From: an uncultured Bacteroides sp.
GTDB taxonomy: Bacteria > Bacteroidota > Bacteroidia > Bacteroidales > Bacteroidaceae
DNA: 10,266 nt
Direction of reading: 5' to 3'
Assembly: GCA_905197435.1 (NCBI GenBank)
Contig: CAJJYX010000117.1
Span: 1 to 10,266 of the forward strand
The notes below the pieces were generated by a model, which was given only the letters and a program-made list of their open reading frames with translations, was not told where the DNA came from and did no database searches. The position numbers and the translations under genes are program-made. Below are positions 1 through 7,068 of the stretch, in pieces (within the stretch, counting starts at the first letter, position 1; every line of letters starts with the position of its first letter).

Positions 1-894
1 CACACTTACGATTGCCATACCGTCTTCTTCTGCCAGTGACACCACTACTTCCGAACCTTCATTGCTAAACTTAATCGCATTACTGATTAAATTACGAATC
101 ACCGTCTTAATCATGTCAATATCAGCACGAACAGCCACATTCTCTACAGGCACATCTTGTACTATCTTAATATTTTTCAGGCTGGTCACCATCGTAAAGA
201 TTTCACTTACGCCCTCTACGACTTCCACCATATTAATATCCTGATAAACCACTTTCAGTTTACCAATCTGGCTCTTCGTCCATTTCAGCAGATTATCAAG
301 CAATGAGAATACATCTTCTGTTGTCTGATTAGCCATTGTCAGCAATTCATACATCTCATCACCAATTGTTTCGCTTGGCAGATTCAGAATCAGCATATTC
401 AATACCATCTTGATAGATCCCATTGGTGAACGCAAGTCATGTGCAATCACAGAATAGAGTTTGTCGCGTCCCATGATCGTCTTACGCAACTCTTCCGTTT
501 GTGCAACAATGATTCTTTTCGCTGCAACCAACGAAATCTGGTGCGTCACACGAATAATCAATTCTTCTTTATTGAATGGCTTTGAAATAAAGTCATTACC
601 ACCCACCTGAAATCCTTTTACGATATCCGCCGTACTATTTAGAGCAGTCAGGAAGATAATGGGAATTTCAGCATTGGCTGCACGCACTTCCTGTGCCAGT
701 GTGAAACCATCTTTCTTCGGCATCATCACATCAAACACACACAAGTCATATTTATTCTTCAGGAAAGCCTTGTATCCTGCTTCTCCATCGGGACATAACT
801 CGGCAGCGTAACCCTTTGCCTGTAAATATTCTCTTAAAAGCATGCCAAGATTTTCATCATCTTCGCACAATAAAATACGCAGTTTCTCGTCCAT
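1..894 (-). CDS. Receiver-histidine kinase, partial; RprY-like N-terminus joined to a hybrid kinase
   Basis: This open frame gives 298 residues from an ATG at 894 and runs off the left edge without a stop. The receiver domain (about residues 5-120) has the acidic pocket E11-D12-D13, phospho-acceptor D55, T83 and K105. A linker follows, then a HisKA domain with H152 in an AHDLRSP motif. An HATPase N-box (N268, N272) lies near residues 265-276; the G boxes are beyond the window. Residues 1-84 match what I remember of Bacteroides RprY, an OmpR-type regulator, and the gene sits 5 nt after rprX exactly where rprY belongs. From residue 85 the sequence is no longer RprY: a DNA-binding winged helix is replaced by a kinase. 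It reads like the soluble receiver-kinase proteins common in Bacteroides. Either a true fusion or, more likely, a chimera (see findings). The domain calls are secure; the identity of the whole gene is not. Confidence 0.85.
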   Translation of the reverse strand, partial: MDEKLRILLCEDDENLGMLLREYLQAKGYAAELCPDGEAGYKAFLKNKYDLCVFDVMMPKKDGFTLAQEVRAANAEIPIIFLTALNSTADIVKGFQVGGNDFISKPFNKEELIIRVTHQISLVAAKRIIVAQTEELRKTIMGRDKLYSVIAHDLRSPMGSIKMVLNMLILNLPSETIGDEMYELLTMANQTTEDVFSLLDNLLKWTKSQIGKLKVVYQDINMVEVVEGVSEIFTMVTSLKNIKIVQDVPVENVAVRADIDMIKTVIRNLISNAIKFSNEGSEVVVSLAEEDGMAIVSV

Positions 895-899
895 ATCAA

Positions 900-2444
900 T
901 CAATTTTTTAATAAAGGTAATGCAATAATAAATTTAGTTCCTACGTTCAGTTCGCTTTCCGCCCGGATAGTCCCCTTATGATCCTGAATAATCTTCTTCA
1001 CATAAGCCAATCCTAAGCCGAAGCCTTTCACATCGTGCAGATTACCTGTATGCACGCGATAGAACTTCTCGAATATCTTTTTCAAATTTTCCTTCTTGAT
1101 ACCGATACCGTTATCTTGAATGGAAATCATCAGCTTGCCCGGCTCATTCCAAGTCTTTACCGTCAGTTGCAGATCTACGTCCGGACGCTTATACTTCACT
1201 GCATTATCCATGAGGTTGAAAATCACATTTGTGATATGCATCTCATCGGCAAAGATCACAGGATCAGTAGCTTTTAGCTCCGATTCAATCTTTCCACTAT
1301 AACGCTCCACTTTCAGAGTAAACGTATTGATAACACCCGTTATCAATTCATTGGCATCCAGCTCCTTCATTTTCAAAGTGGCCTTCTGGCGATCGAACAT
1401 TGACATCTGAAGCACTTTCTCAACCTGAAACCTCAAGCGCTTCGTTTCATCGTTGATGACCCCCGATATATGCTGAAACATGACCGGAGACTTACCCACA
1501 GCCGGATCTTTCAGCATTTGCGCCGCCAATGAAATCGTCGATATCGGCGTCTTGAACTCGTGTGTCATATTGTTGATGAAGTCATTCTTCATCTCCGTCA
1601 GCTTCTTTTGGCGGAACACGATATAAATCGTAAAGATGAACGTTACCAACAGGACAAAAGTAAATATCATCGACGGTATCATGAACCTGACCGAATCGAA
1701 GATATAATCCTTCTTTCCCGGAAAATGTATCTTGACAATACTCATACGGGCAGGCGGGTCATTCAGAAACAATGGCTGCGAATAAGAACTTTCACTCCCA
1801 ACATCACTATAGTCCGAACAACGGTAAACCTCTCTGCCTTCCCGATCAATCACCTTGAAGTGATAGTCCAAATCACCGAGACCATTCTCTATCAGACCCG
1901 CTTTAAGATATTGATCCAGACTTTTAAAATTAACACGCTCTTCAATCGGCTTGTCACTGGCATTATATACCATCTGCAACACCACTTCATCCACCAATGC
2001 ACGCTGATAAAGATAGCGGTTTTTAAGCATCTCTATCTGAGAGCGTGAAGTCTGAGGAATGGTTTTTGCCCCATGTTTACGCGAGATCATTGCTCTTGGC
2101 AATTCTGAAGGCTCATTGCTGAAAGTTTTCAATTCCACCGAAGAACGAACACTGCCATCCGGAGCCGTCATCACAAACCGCTGGGTCCGCATCACTCCGC
2201 TGCTACTTTGTGACTGCTCCCATGCTTTCTTTTCCGCCTCGGAGATATCTTCCCTTAACCAACGGTCAACCTCCGCAGACTCCGCATCTTTTGAAGCAGC
2301 CATCAATGCACGCTTCACAGATTCATCAAATTGTTCGTTACGCATCTTCACCATTTCCTCAATATAGCTTATCTGCAGATACAGCAAACTGAGGAAAGAG
2401 AATCCCATAACGATACCTAATATCCATATAGTTGACTTTTTCAT
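900..2444 (-). CDS. rprX: RprX sensor histidine kinase
   Basis: An inner-membrane sensor kinase of 514 residues, partner of the regulator RprY. RprXY was first described in Bacteroides fragilis, where its cloned genes altered porin (OmpF) expression in E. coli. One membrane helix spans about residues 6-25. A periplasmic sensing region follows to about 253, then a second helix at about 254-277. The HisKA domain has H295 in an MTHEFKTP motif. The HATPase domain shows an N-box around N410/N414, a G1 box DNGIG (444-448) and a G2 box GFGLGL (474-479), so the kinase looks intact. An in-frame GTG lies two codons upstream (2450); I prefer the ATG at 2444 because the known protein begins MKKSTIW. No Shine-Dalgarno sequence is present, as is usual in Bacteroidetes. 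The stop is 5 nt before the next gene, so the two are co-transcribed. Family and name are well supported by recall of the sequence, not by a search. Confidence 0.92.
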   Translation of the reverse strand: MKKSTIWILGIVMGFSFLSLLYLQISYIEEMVKMRNEQFDESVKRALMAASKDAESAEVDRWLREDISEAEKKAWEQSQSSSGVMRTQRFVMTAPDGSVRSSVELKTFSNEPSELPRAMISRKHGAKTIPQTSRSQIEMLKNRYLYQRALVDEVVLQMVYNASDKPIEERVNFKSLDQYLKAGLIENGLGDLDYHFKVIDREGREVYRCSDYSDVGSESSYSQPLFLNDPPARMSIVKIHFPGKKDYIFDSVRFMIPSMIFTFVLLVTFIFTIYIVFRQKKLTEMKNDFINNMTHEFKTPISTISLAAQMLKDPAVGKSPVMFQHISGVINDETKRLRFQVEKVLQMSMFDRQKATLKMKELDANELITGVINTFTLKVERYSGKIESELKATDPVIFADEMHITNVIFNLMDNAVKYKRPDVDLQLTVKTWNEPGKLMISIQDNGIGIKKENLKKIFEKFYRVHTGNLHDVKGFGLGLAYVKKIIQDHKGTIRAESELNVGTKFIIALPLLKN

Positions 2445-2452
2445 AGTCACAA

Positions 2453-2478
2453 AATTAACACTCCCTAATTAACACTCC
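2453..2478. repeat. 12-bp tandem direct repeat in the rprX leader
   Basis: AATTAACACTCC occurs exactly at 2453-2464 and again at 2467-2478, a 14-bp period. It ends 9 nt upstream of the rprX ATG, so it lies in the leader of the rprX mRNA. Confidence 0.8.
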
Positions 2479-2522
2479 TAACCAATTAACCTGATTTAAC
2501 CGGACGTTCTCGTAAATTAACC
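2479..2522. promoter_or_regulatory. TAACC repeat cluster upstream of rprX, possible regulator sites
   Basis: TAACC (GGTTA on the rprX coding strand) starts at 2479, 2487, 2497 and 2518. The 10- and 21-bp steps correspond to about one and two helical turns, the arrangement OmpR-type regulators often bind as direct repeats. Autoregulation by RprY is a guess from position and spacing only. Confidence 0.35.
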
Positions 2523-2557
2523 GAAGACCATTTTTTAGGTTGTATTATGAGCATTAT

Positions 2558-2580
2558 AACAAAAGCACAGGTCTTTTGTT
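2558..2580. repeat. Perfect inverted repeat in the rprX upstream region
   Basis: AACAAAAG (2558-2565) and CTTTTGTT (2573-2580) are perfect complements around a 7-nt loop. On the rprX strand it lies just downstream of the candidate -7 box, where transcription would start. It may be an operator or an mRNA 5' hairpin. It lacks the adjoining GC stem and T-run of a good terminator. Confidence 0.5.
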
Positions 2581-2582
2581 TG

Positions 2583-2590
2583 CAAATTTA
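2583..2590 (-). promoter_or_regulatory. Candidate -7 box of the rprX operon promoter
   Basis: TAAATTTG on the minus strand fits the Bacteroides -7 consensus TAnnTTTG. No good -33 TTTG stands at the usual 19-21 nt; the nearest TTG triplets give spacers of 17 and 24. The implied leader is about 130 nt. Confidence 0.35.
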
Positions 2591-2644
2591 ATAAAAAATT
2601 AATCATTCAATTCACAATTCTTCATGTTCTTAATCTACATTAAT

Positions 2645-2686
2645 GAAAAAAGCCGCTATTACTTGTCATGAAGTAACAACGGCTTT
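2645..2686 (-). terminator. Rho-independent terminator of fusA2
   Basis: On the minus strand AAAGCCG (2686-2680) pairs with CGGCTTT (2655-2649). After a small internal loop, TTACTT (2676-2671) pairs with AAGTAA (2664-2659) around a 6-nt loop. A run of T follows on the transcript strand at 2651-2646. It begins 58 nt after the fusA2 stop and separates fusA2 from rprX. Confidence 0.85.
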
Positions 2687-2708
2687 AACAATTGTTATAT
2701 TAGTAGCC

Positions 2709-2732
2709 GGTAGTTACAACAGCCAAACTACC
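2709..2732 (-). other. Second hairpin in the fusA2 3' untranslated region
   Basis: GGTAGTT (2709-2715) and AACTACC (2726-2732) are perfect 7-bp complements around a 10-nt loop. The hairpin lies between the fusA2 stop and its terminator. It has no T-run of its own and may protect the 3' end of the mRNA. Confidence 0.4.
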
Positions 2733-2744
2733 AACCACAGAAAA

Positions 2745-4901
2745 TCATTCTTCAGCCTGCTTGGCCTCAAATTCCTTGATCAGCTTATCCTGCACATCAC
2801 TCGGAACGAGTTCATAGCTGGCAAACTTCATGATGAAAGAAGCACGCCCACCGGTCAACGAGCTCAATGCCGTAGAGTAGGATGACATTTCCTTCAAAGG
2901 CACCTTAGCACTCAGTTTTTCGTAACCGGCCTCGCTACTCATACCCATAATCATGGCACGGCGTCCCTGCAAATCACTCATCACATCACCCATCTTGTCT
3001 GACGGAACAAATACTTCCACGTCATAAATGGGTTCCAAAATCTTCGGACCGGCATTCTTGAACGCTTCGCTGAACGCATTCCGTCCTGCCAGCATAAAGG
3101 AGATTTCATTGGAATCAACCGGATGCATCTTTCCGTCATATACGATAACACGTACATCGCGGGCATACGAACCGGTCAACGGTCCCTGCTCCATACGTGA
3201 CATGATACCTTTCAAGATAGCCGGCATGAAACGTGCATCAATGGAACCGCCCACGATACTGTTGACAAACACCAGCTTGCCCCCCCATTCCAATGGAACT
3301 TCTTCAGTACCCTTAACATTCATCTTGAACTCCTGGCCATTGAATTTATAGGTTTCAGGCAACGGCATGCCTTCGTAATAAGGCTCAACAATCAGATGAA
3401 CTTCACCGAACTGGCCTGCACCACCCGACTGCTTCTTATGGCGATAATCCGCACGGGCAGCTTTCGTAATCGTTTCGCGATATGGTATTCTCGGTTCTTC
3501 AAACTTGATTTGCAGTTTCTCGTTGTTTTCCAGACGCCACTTCAAGGTGCGCAAGTGGAATTCACCCTGCCCGTGCACAATGGTCTGACGCAATTCCTTG
3601 GACTGGTCTATCACCCATGTCGGATCTTCCTCGCGCATACGGTTCAAAGCAACCATCATCTTTTCCGTATCCGACTCATTCAACGGTTTGATGGCACGTG
3701 AATATTTGGAGTTCGGATATTTGATGAAGTTGAAACGGTTTTCAGCGCCCTTGCCATTCAAAGTATTGCCGGTATGCACATCCTTCAGTTTCACCGTACA
3801 ACCGATATCACCGGCCACCATTTCCTCTACCTTGATACGGTTGGCACCGGCACATGCATAAATCTGCGCGATGCGCTCTTTGGAGCCGCGGTCTGCATTA
3901 GTAAAGTCATCACCTTCGTGCACCTTGCCACTCATCACTTTGAAGTACTGAACGTCACCTATATGCGGTTCAACGGCAGTCTTAAAGAAATACAAGGAAG
4001 TAGGTCCGTTAGAATCCGGTTTCACCACCTCACCGCGTGTATTGTGTACCGGCGGCATTTCGTCTACAAACGGTACCACATTACCCAAGAACTCCATCAG
4101 ACGGCGTACACCCATATCCTTGCCGGCACAGACACAGAATACCGGGAACATCCCGCGTGAAGCCAAGCCCTTGCGGATACCTTCGCGCATTTCGTCTTCT
4201 GTCAAAGAATCCTGCTCAAAGAATTTTTCCATAAGTCCCTCGTCATGTTCGGCAGCAGCTTCTACCAAAGCCTTGTGCAGTTCTGTCGCCTTTTCCATTT
4301 CTTCGGCCGGAATCTCTTCAATGGTAGGAGCACCGCCTTCGGGTCCCCACGAATATTTTTTCATCAAAAGTACATCGATCAACGAATTGAAGTTCGGTCC
4401 GGTAGCCAGCGGATATTGCACAGGCACCACCTTCGGACCGTATATGGATTGCAACTGCTCGAGCACCATATCATAATCGCACTTCTCATTATCAAGCTGG
4501 TTTACCAGGAAGATGACCGGTTTACCCAGTTTCTCAGTGTAGCGAAAATGGTTCTGTGTGCCTACTTCGGGGCCATATTGCCCGTTCAGTAGCAGGATGG
4601 CAGTATCAGTAACATTGAGCGCCGTTATAGCAGCTCCTACAAAGTCATCACTACCCGGACAGTCAATGATATTCAGTTTTTTACCGTTCCACTCCACATG
4701 GAAAACGGTGGAAAACACAGAATAGCCATATTCCTGTTCCACCGGAAAGTAATCGCTGACAGTATTCTTGGCAGTAATTCTGCCGCGACGTTTTATAATA
4801 CCACTCTCAAAGAGCAGCGCTTCCGTGAGAGTGGTTTTACCCGAGCCGTCATTGCCAAGGAGGGCAATGTTCTTAATTTCATTCGTCTGATATACTTTCA
4901 T
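2745..4901 (-). CDS. fusA2: EF-G2, elongation factor G paralogue lacking the catalytic histidine
   Basis: A ribosomal translocase paralogue of 718 residues, close to the usual EF-G length. The G domain is N-terminal: P-loop GNDGSGKT (16-23), NQLD (134-137) in place of NKxD, and DCPGS (80-84) in place of the DTPGH of ordinary EF-G. That last change removes the histidine needed for GTP hydrolysis. The switch I RGITI motif is also absent; the equivalent stretch reads YGYSV (58-62). Domains II-V follow, including the domain IV region with GGAGQFGEVHL. These changes fit the EF-G2 that B. thetaiotaomicron uses under carbon limitation, reported to lack GTPase activity and to need the CRP-like regulator Cur for expression. 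It is transcribed alone between a divergent promoter region and its own terminator. It is not a TetM-type protection protein: the hydrolysis motifs those need are missing. The name rests on motifs and remembered family features. Confidence 0.9.
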   Translation of the reverse strand: MKVYQTNEIKNIALLGNDGSGKTTLTEALLFESGIIKRRGRITAKNTVSDYFPVEQEYGYSVFSTVFHVEWNGKKLNIIDCPGSDDFVGAAITALNVTDTAILLLNGQYGPEVGTQNHFRYTEKLGKPVIFLVNQLDNEKCDYDMVLEQLQSIYGPKVVPVQYPLATGPNFNSLIDVLLMKKYSWGPEGGAPTIEEIPAEEMEKATELHKALVEAAAEHDEGLMEKFFEQDSLTEDEMREGIRKGLASRGMFPVFCVCAGKDMGVRRLMEFLGNVVPFVDEMPPVHNTRGEVVKPDSNGPTSLYFFKTAVEPHIGDVQYFKVMSGKVHEGDDFTNADRGSKERIAQIYACAGANRIKVEEMVAGDIGCTVKLKDVHTGNTLNGKGAENRFNFIKYPNSKYSRAIKPLNESDTEKMMVALNRMREEDPTWVIDQSKELRQTIVHGQGEFHLRTLKWRLENNEKLQIKFEEPRIPYRETITKAARADYRHKKQSGGAGQFGEVHLIVEPYYEGMPLPETYKFNGQEFKMNVKGTEEVPLEWGGKLVFVNSIVGGSIDARFMPAILKGIMSRMEQGPLTGSYARDVRVIVYDGKMHPVDSNEISFMLAGRNAFSEAFKNAGPKILEPIYDVEVFVPSDKMGDVMSDLQGRRAMIMGMSSEAGYEKLSAKVPLKEMSSYSTALSSLTGGRASFIMKFASYELVPSDVQDKLIKEFEAKQAEE

Positions 4902-4964
4902 GATATATTAAGATTTTAAGTGAATAACCTGACATACAATGATGCCGTTAACTTTTGTGAGGCG

Positions 4965-4995
4965 CAAATTAGGCATTAATTCAAAGAAAAGCAAC
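4965..4995 (-). promoter_or_regulatory. Candidate fusA2 promoter
   Basis: On the minus strand GTTG (4995-4992) stands 19 nt before CTAATTTG (4972-4965). These resemble the -33 TTTG and -7 TAnnTTTG elements, with two mismatches in the -7 box. The leader would be about 60 nt. The 26-bp dyad lies directly upstream of the -33 element. Confidence 0.4.
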
Positions 4996-4999
4996 AAAG

Positions 5000-5025
5000 G
5001 GAAGCATGTTATATAACACACTTCC
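5000..5025. promoter_or_regulatory. 26-bp dyad, likely regulator binding site
   Basis: A perfect 12-bp palindrome, TGTTATATAACA (5007-5018), is flanked symmetrically by GGAAG (5000-5004) and CTTCC (5021-5025). Only the two base pairs between core and arms (5005-5006 against 5019-5020) are unpaired. It sits between two divergent genes, just upstream of the candidate fusA2 -33 element, which fits an activator site. No T-run makes a terminator unlikely. Confidence 0.6.
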
Positions 5026-5091
5026 TTCGTAAACAAAGAATATAATGTCCTTCTGCCAACAAACCACCCGAATTCACAAGTTATCCAACTT

Positions 5092-5123
5092 ATTGGATGG
5101 CTTAAATATTTCTTATAACTTTG
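5092..5123 (+). promoter_or_regulatory. Bacteroides-type promoter of the C26-M19 gene
   Basis: TAACTTTG (5116-5123) fits the -7 consensus TAnnTTTG exactly. ATTG (5092-5095) is 20 nt upstream, matching the -33 TTTG in three of four bases. The start codon follows 27 nt after the -7 box, giving a short leader. Confidence 0.65.
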
Positions 5124-5150
5124 CAGTAAAAAGAAATACTCCCGAAAACC

Positions 5151-6920
5151 ATGAACAAACTACTGCTAACAGCATTGCTTCTCCTATGTCCATATTGGGC
5201 AATGGGACAGTCCGATCAGAAAACAATCAAGAAAGCCCCTCTCATCGGCATTTCCTGCTCACACCCGAACCGGAGCTCGTCCACACAGATGACATATACC
5301 GAAGCTGTAATCCAAGCAGGCGGAACGCCTATGCTGATTCCCATTACAACCGATAGCCTCGTCCTGGCAGACATCGCCAACCGGCTGGACGGTATCATTC
5401 TGATAGGAGGAGAAGACATACACCCTTCCTATTTCAATGAGTCACCCATCGAACAGCTGGGAAAAGTAGACTCCTTGCGCGATGTGTACGACATGGCACT
5501 CATCCGCCTGGCTGCCCGGCGCAATCTTCCGACGCTTGGCATCTGCCGGGGAGAACAGTTAATCAATGTAGCTTTCGGTGGAACACTTTATCAGGACATT
5601 CCTACCCAGCACCCCGACACTTCCATCCGCCACCGGCAGCAAAAGCCGAGCAGTGTACCGACTCACACCGTCCACCTTACTCCCGGTTCTGCCATGGCAT
5701 CCATAATCGGGCAAACACAACTTTTCACCAATACCCACCATCACCAGGCGGTCAAGCAAGTTGCACCAGGATTCAGCATAACGGGTTGGTCGTCAGACAG
5801 TATTCCCGAAGCTATAGAGTCTTCCCACGAATATCCGATATGGGGTGTACAGTTCCATCCCGAAGCTCTGGCTACGGCGGGCGACAGCATCTCTGCCAGA
5901 TTCTTCCGTTTTCTGGTTCAAAAGGCAGATACCTACCGACAGGCCAAAGAGATTCACAGCCGCATCCTCTCCCTTGATACACATACAGACACCCCACTTG
6001 ATTTTGATGTTTCTTATAATATAGGTACACGCGAAAAAACACAGGTTTGCTTGCCCAAGATGCGAGAAGGGAAGTTGGATGGGCAATACCTGGCATGCTG
6101 GGTACGCCAAGGCCCATGTGATGAAAAGAACAGACGGAAAGCCATCGACCGCGTGGATGAATTGATACACCGCATCTACCGGCAAGTGGAGATGAACGGA
6201 GAACAGTGTGCCATAGCTCGTACGCCCGATGACCTGCCCAGGCTCAAAGCCGAAGGAAAGAAAGCCTTTTATATCGGCATCGAAAACGGATACGGTATCG
6301 GTAAGGATTTGAAAAACATCACCCGTTTCCATGATGCAGGCATCACGTATATCACCCTTTGCCACACCCGCAACAATGACATCTGCGATAGTTCTTCGGA
6401 CACAACAGCCCATTGGAACGGCTTGAGTCCCTTCGGCAGGAAAGTGGTGAGGGAGATGAACCGGCAAGGAATAATGATTGACCTTTCACATGCAGCCGAA
6501 AGCACCTTCTGGGATGTACTGAAATACTCAAAAGCACCGGTCATAGCTTCCCACTCCTCTGCAAGCGCCATCTACAAACACGACCGCAATCTGACCGACA
6601 AACAGCTACGCGCCCTTGCTGCACACGGTGGTGTAGCTCAAGCCTGTCTGGTAGACGAGTTTCTGGCCCCGGATGCCAGGAAAGCCAACCTCACGGACTT
6701 CATGAAACACCTGCTGCACATGATTGAAGTGGCAGGCATAGACCACGTAGGCATCGGTTCGGACTTCGACGGTGGAGGCGGTGTCAAAGGATGTAATGGA
6801 GACAATGATTTCATCAATATCACCGTCCGCCTGCTGGAACACGGATTTACAGAAACAGACATCGCCAAGATATGGGGCGGAAATTTCCTTCGGGTAATGA
6901 AGCAAGTACAAACCAAATAG
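5151..6920 (+). CDS. Secreted fusion: gamma-glutamyl hydrolase-like (C26) domain plus membrane dipeptidase (M19)
   Basis: A two-enzyme protein of 589 residues. Residues 1-19 form a signal peptide with probable cleavage at AMG/Q, so it acts in the periplasm or beyond. Residues about 29-258 are a class I amidotransferase-like hydrolase of the PuuD/gamma-glutamyl hydrolase type: nucleophile C132 in GICRG, with H236 and E238 in WGVQFHPE. Residues about 266-589 are a zinc-dependent dipeptidase. The expected metal and active-site residues are all present: H278 and D280 (DTHTD), E378 (GIENG), H447 (DLSH), H468 (ASHSS) and D538 (GSDFDG). Both halves therefore look active. The likely chemistry is hydrolysis of a gamma-glutamyl amide bond followed by cleavage of a dipeptide. 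The substrate is unknown; glutathione-like gamma-glutamyl peptides or peptidoglycan fragments are inferences. It has its own promoter and terminator and is probably monocistronic. Codon use is like its neighbours. Confidence 0.9.
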   Translation: MNKLLLTALLLLCPYWAMGQSDQKTIKKAPLIGISCSHPNRSSSTQMTYTEAVIQAGGTPMLIPITTDSLVLADIANRLDGIILIGGEDIHPSYFNESPIEQLGKVDSLRDVYDMALIRLAARRNLPTLGICRGEQLINVAFGGTLYQDIPTQHPDTSIRHRQQKPSSVPTHTVHLTPGSAMASIIGQTQLFTNTHHHQAVKQVAPGFSITGWSSDSIPEAIESSHEYPIWGVQFHPEALATAGDSISARFFRFLVQKADTYRQAKEIHSRILSLDTHTDTPLDFDVSYNIGTREKTQVCLPKMREGKLDGQYLACWVRQGPCDEKNRRKAIDRVDELIHRIYRQVEMNGEQCAIARTPDDLPRLKAEGKKAFYIGIENGYGIGKDLKNITRFHDAGITYITLCHTRNNDICDSSSDTTAHWNGLSPFGRKVVREMNRQGIMIDLSHAAESTFWDVLKYSKAPVIASHSSASAIYKHDRNLTDKQLRALAAHGGVAQACLVDEFLAPDARKANLTDFMKHLLHMIEVAGIDHVGIGSDFDGGGGVKGCNGDNDFINITVRLLEHGFTETDIAKIWGGNFLRVMKQVQTK

Positions 6921-6940
6921 AAAAGACTGAAAAACATCAC

Positions 6941-6976
6941 AAAAAGGAGATATTAGAGCTATAATCTCTCCTTTTT
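6941..6976 (+). terminator. Terminator after the C26-M19 gene
   Basis: AAAAAGGAGA (6941-6950) and TCTCCTTTTT (6967-6976) are perfect 10-bp complements around a 16-nt loop, 20 nt past the stop codon. The stem ends in a T-run. Its A/T symmetry means it could act in either direction, but only the plus-strand gene ends here. Confidence 0.75.
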
Positions 6977-7013
6977 GACACATTTGCATACCCTTCATCT
7001 CTCAACTTTCGCA

Positions 7014-7021
7014 TATCTTTG
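7014..7021 (+). promoter_or_regulatory. Candidate -7 box of the GH43-GH35 gene
   Basis: TATCTTTG fits TAnnTTTG exactly and lies 47 nt before the start codon. No -33 TTTG stands at the usual distance; the nearest, at 6983-6986, is 27 nt away. A weak -33 is typical of promoters that need an activator, but that is inference. Confidence 0.45.
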
Positions 7022-7068
7022 TCACAAACATAAAATGATTTACTAATTATCTAATACCGAATTCTTAA

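Noticed and set aside
2445..2450. GTG at 2450 as the rprX start
   Set aside because: The ATG two codons later gives the N-terminus known for RprX; the upstream codon adds only two residues.
2643..2885. Small plus-strand open frame of 80 codons beginning next to the terminator
   Set aside because: It runs through the fusA2 terminator hairpins and then antisense to the fusA2 3' end, with no recognisable domain or promoter.
4042..4476. Long plus-strand open frames opposite fusA2 (also around 1560-2048, 3774-4160)
   Set aside because: They are antisense to well-supported coding regions, have low-complexity or biased composition and no family resemblance.
2745..4901. Tetracycline-resistance ribosomal protection protein (TetM/TetQ type)
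   Set aside because: The GTPase motifs those proteins require are altered, and the overall sequence fits EF-G2.
5793..6467. 224-codon minus-strand open frame inside the C26-M19 gene
   Set aside because: The plus-strand frame carries complete catalytic motifs of two known families; the minus frame carries none.
6983..6986. TTTG as the -33 element of the GH43-GH35 promoter
   Set aside because: The spacer to the -7 box would be 27 nt, well beyond the usual 19-21.
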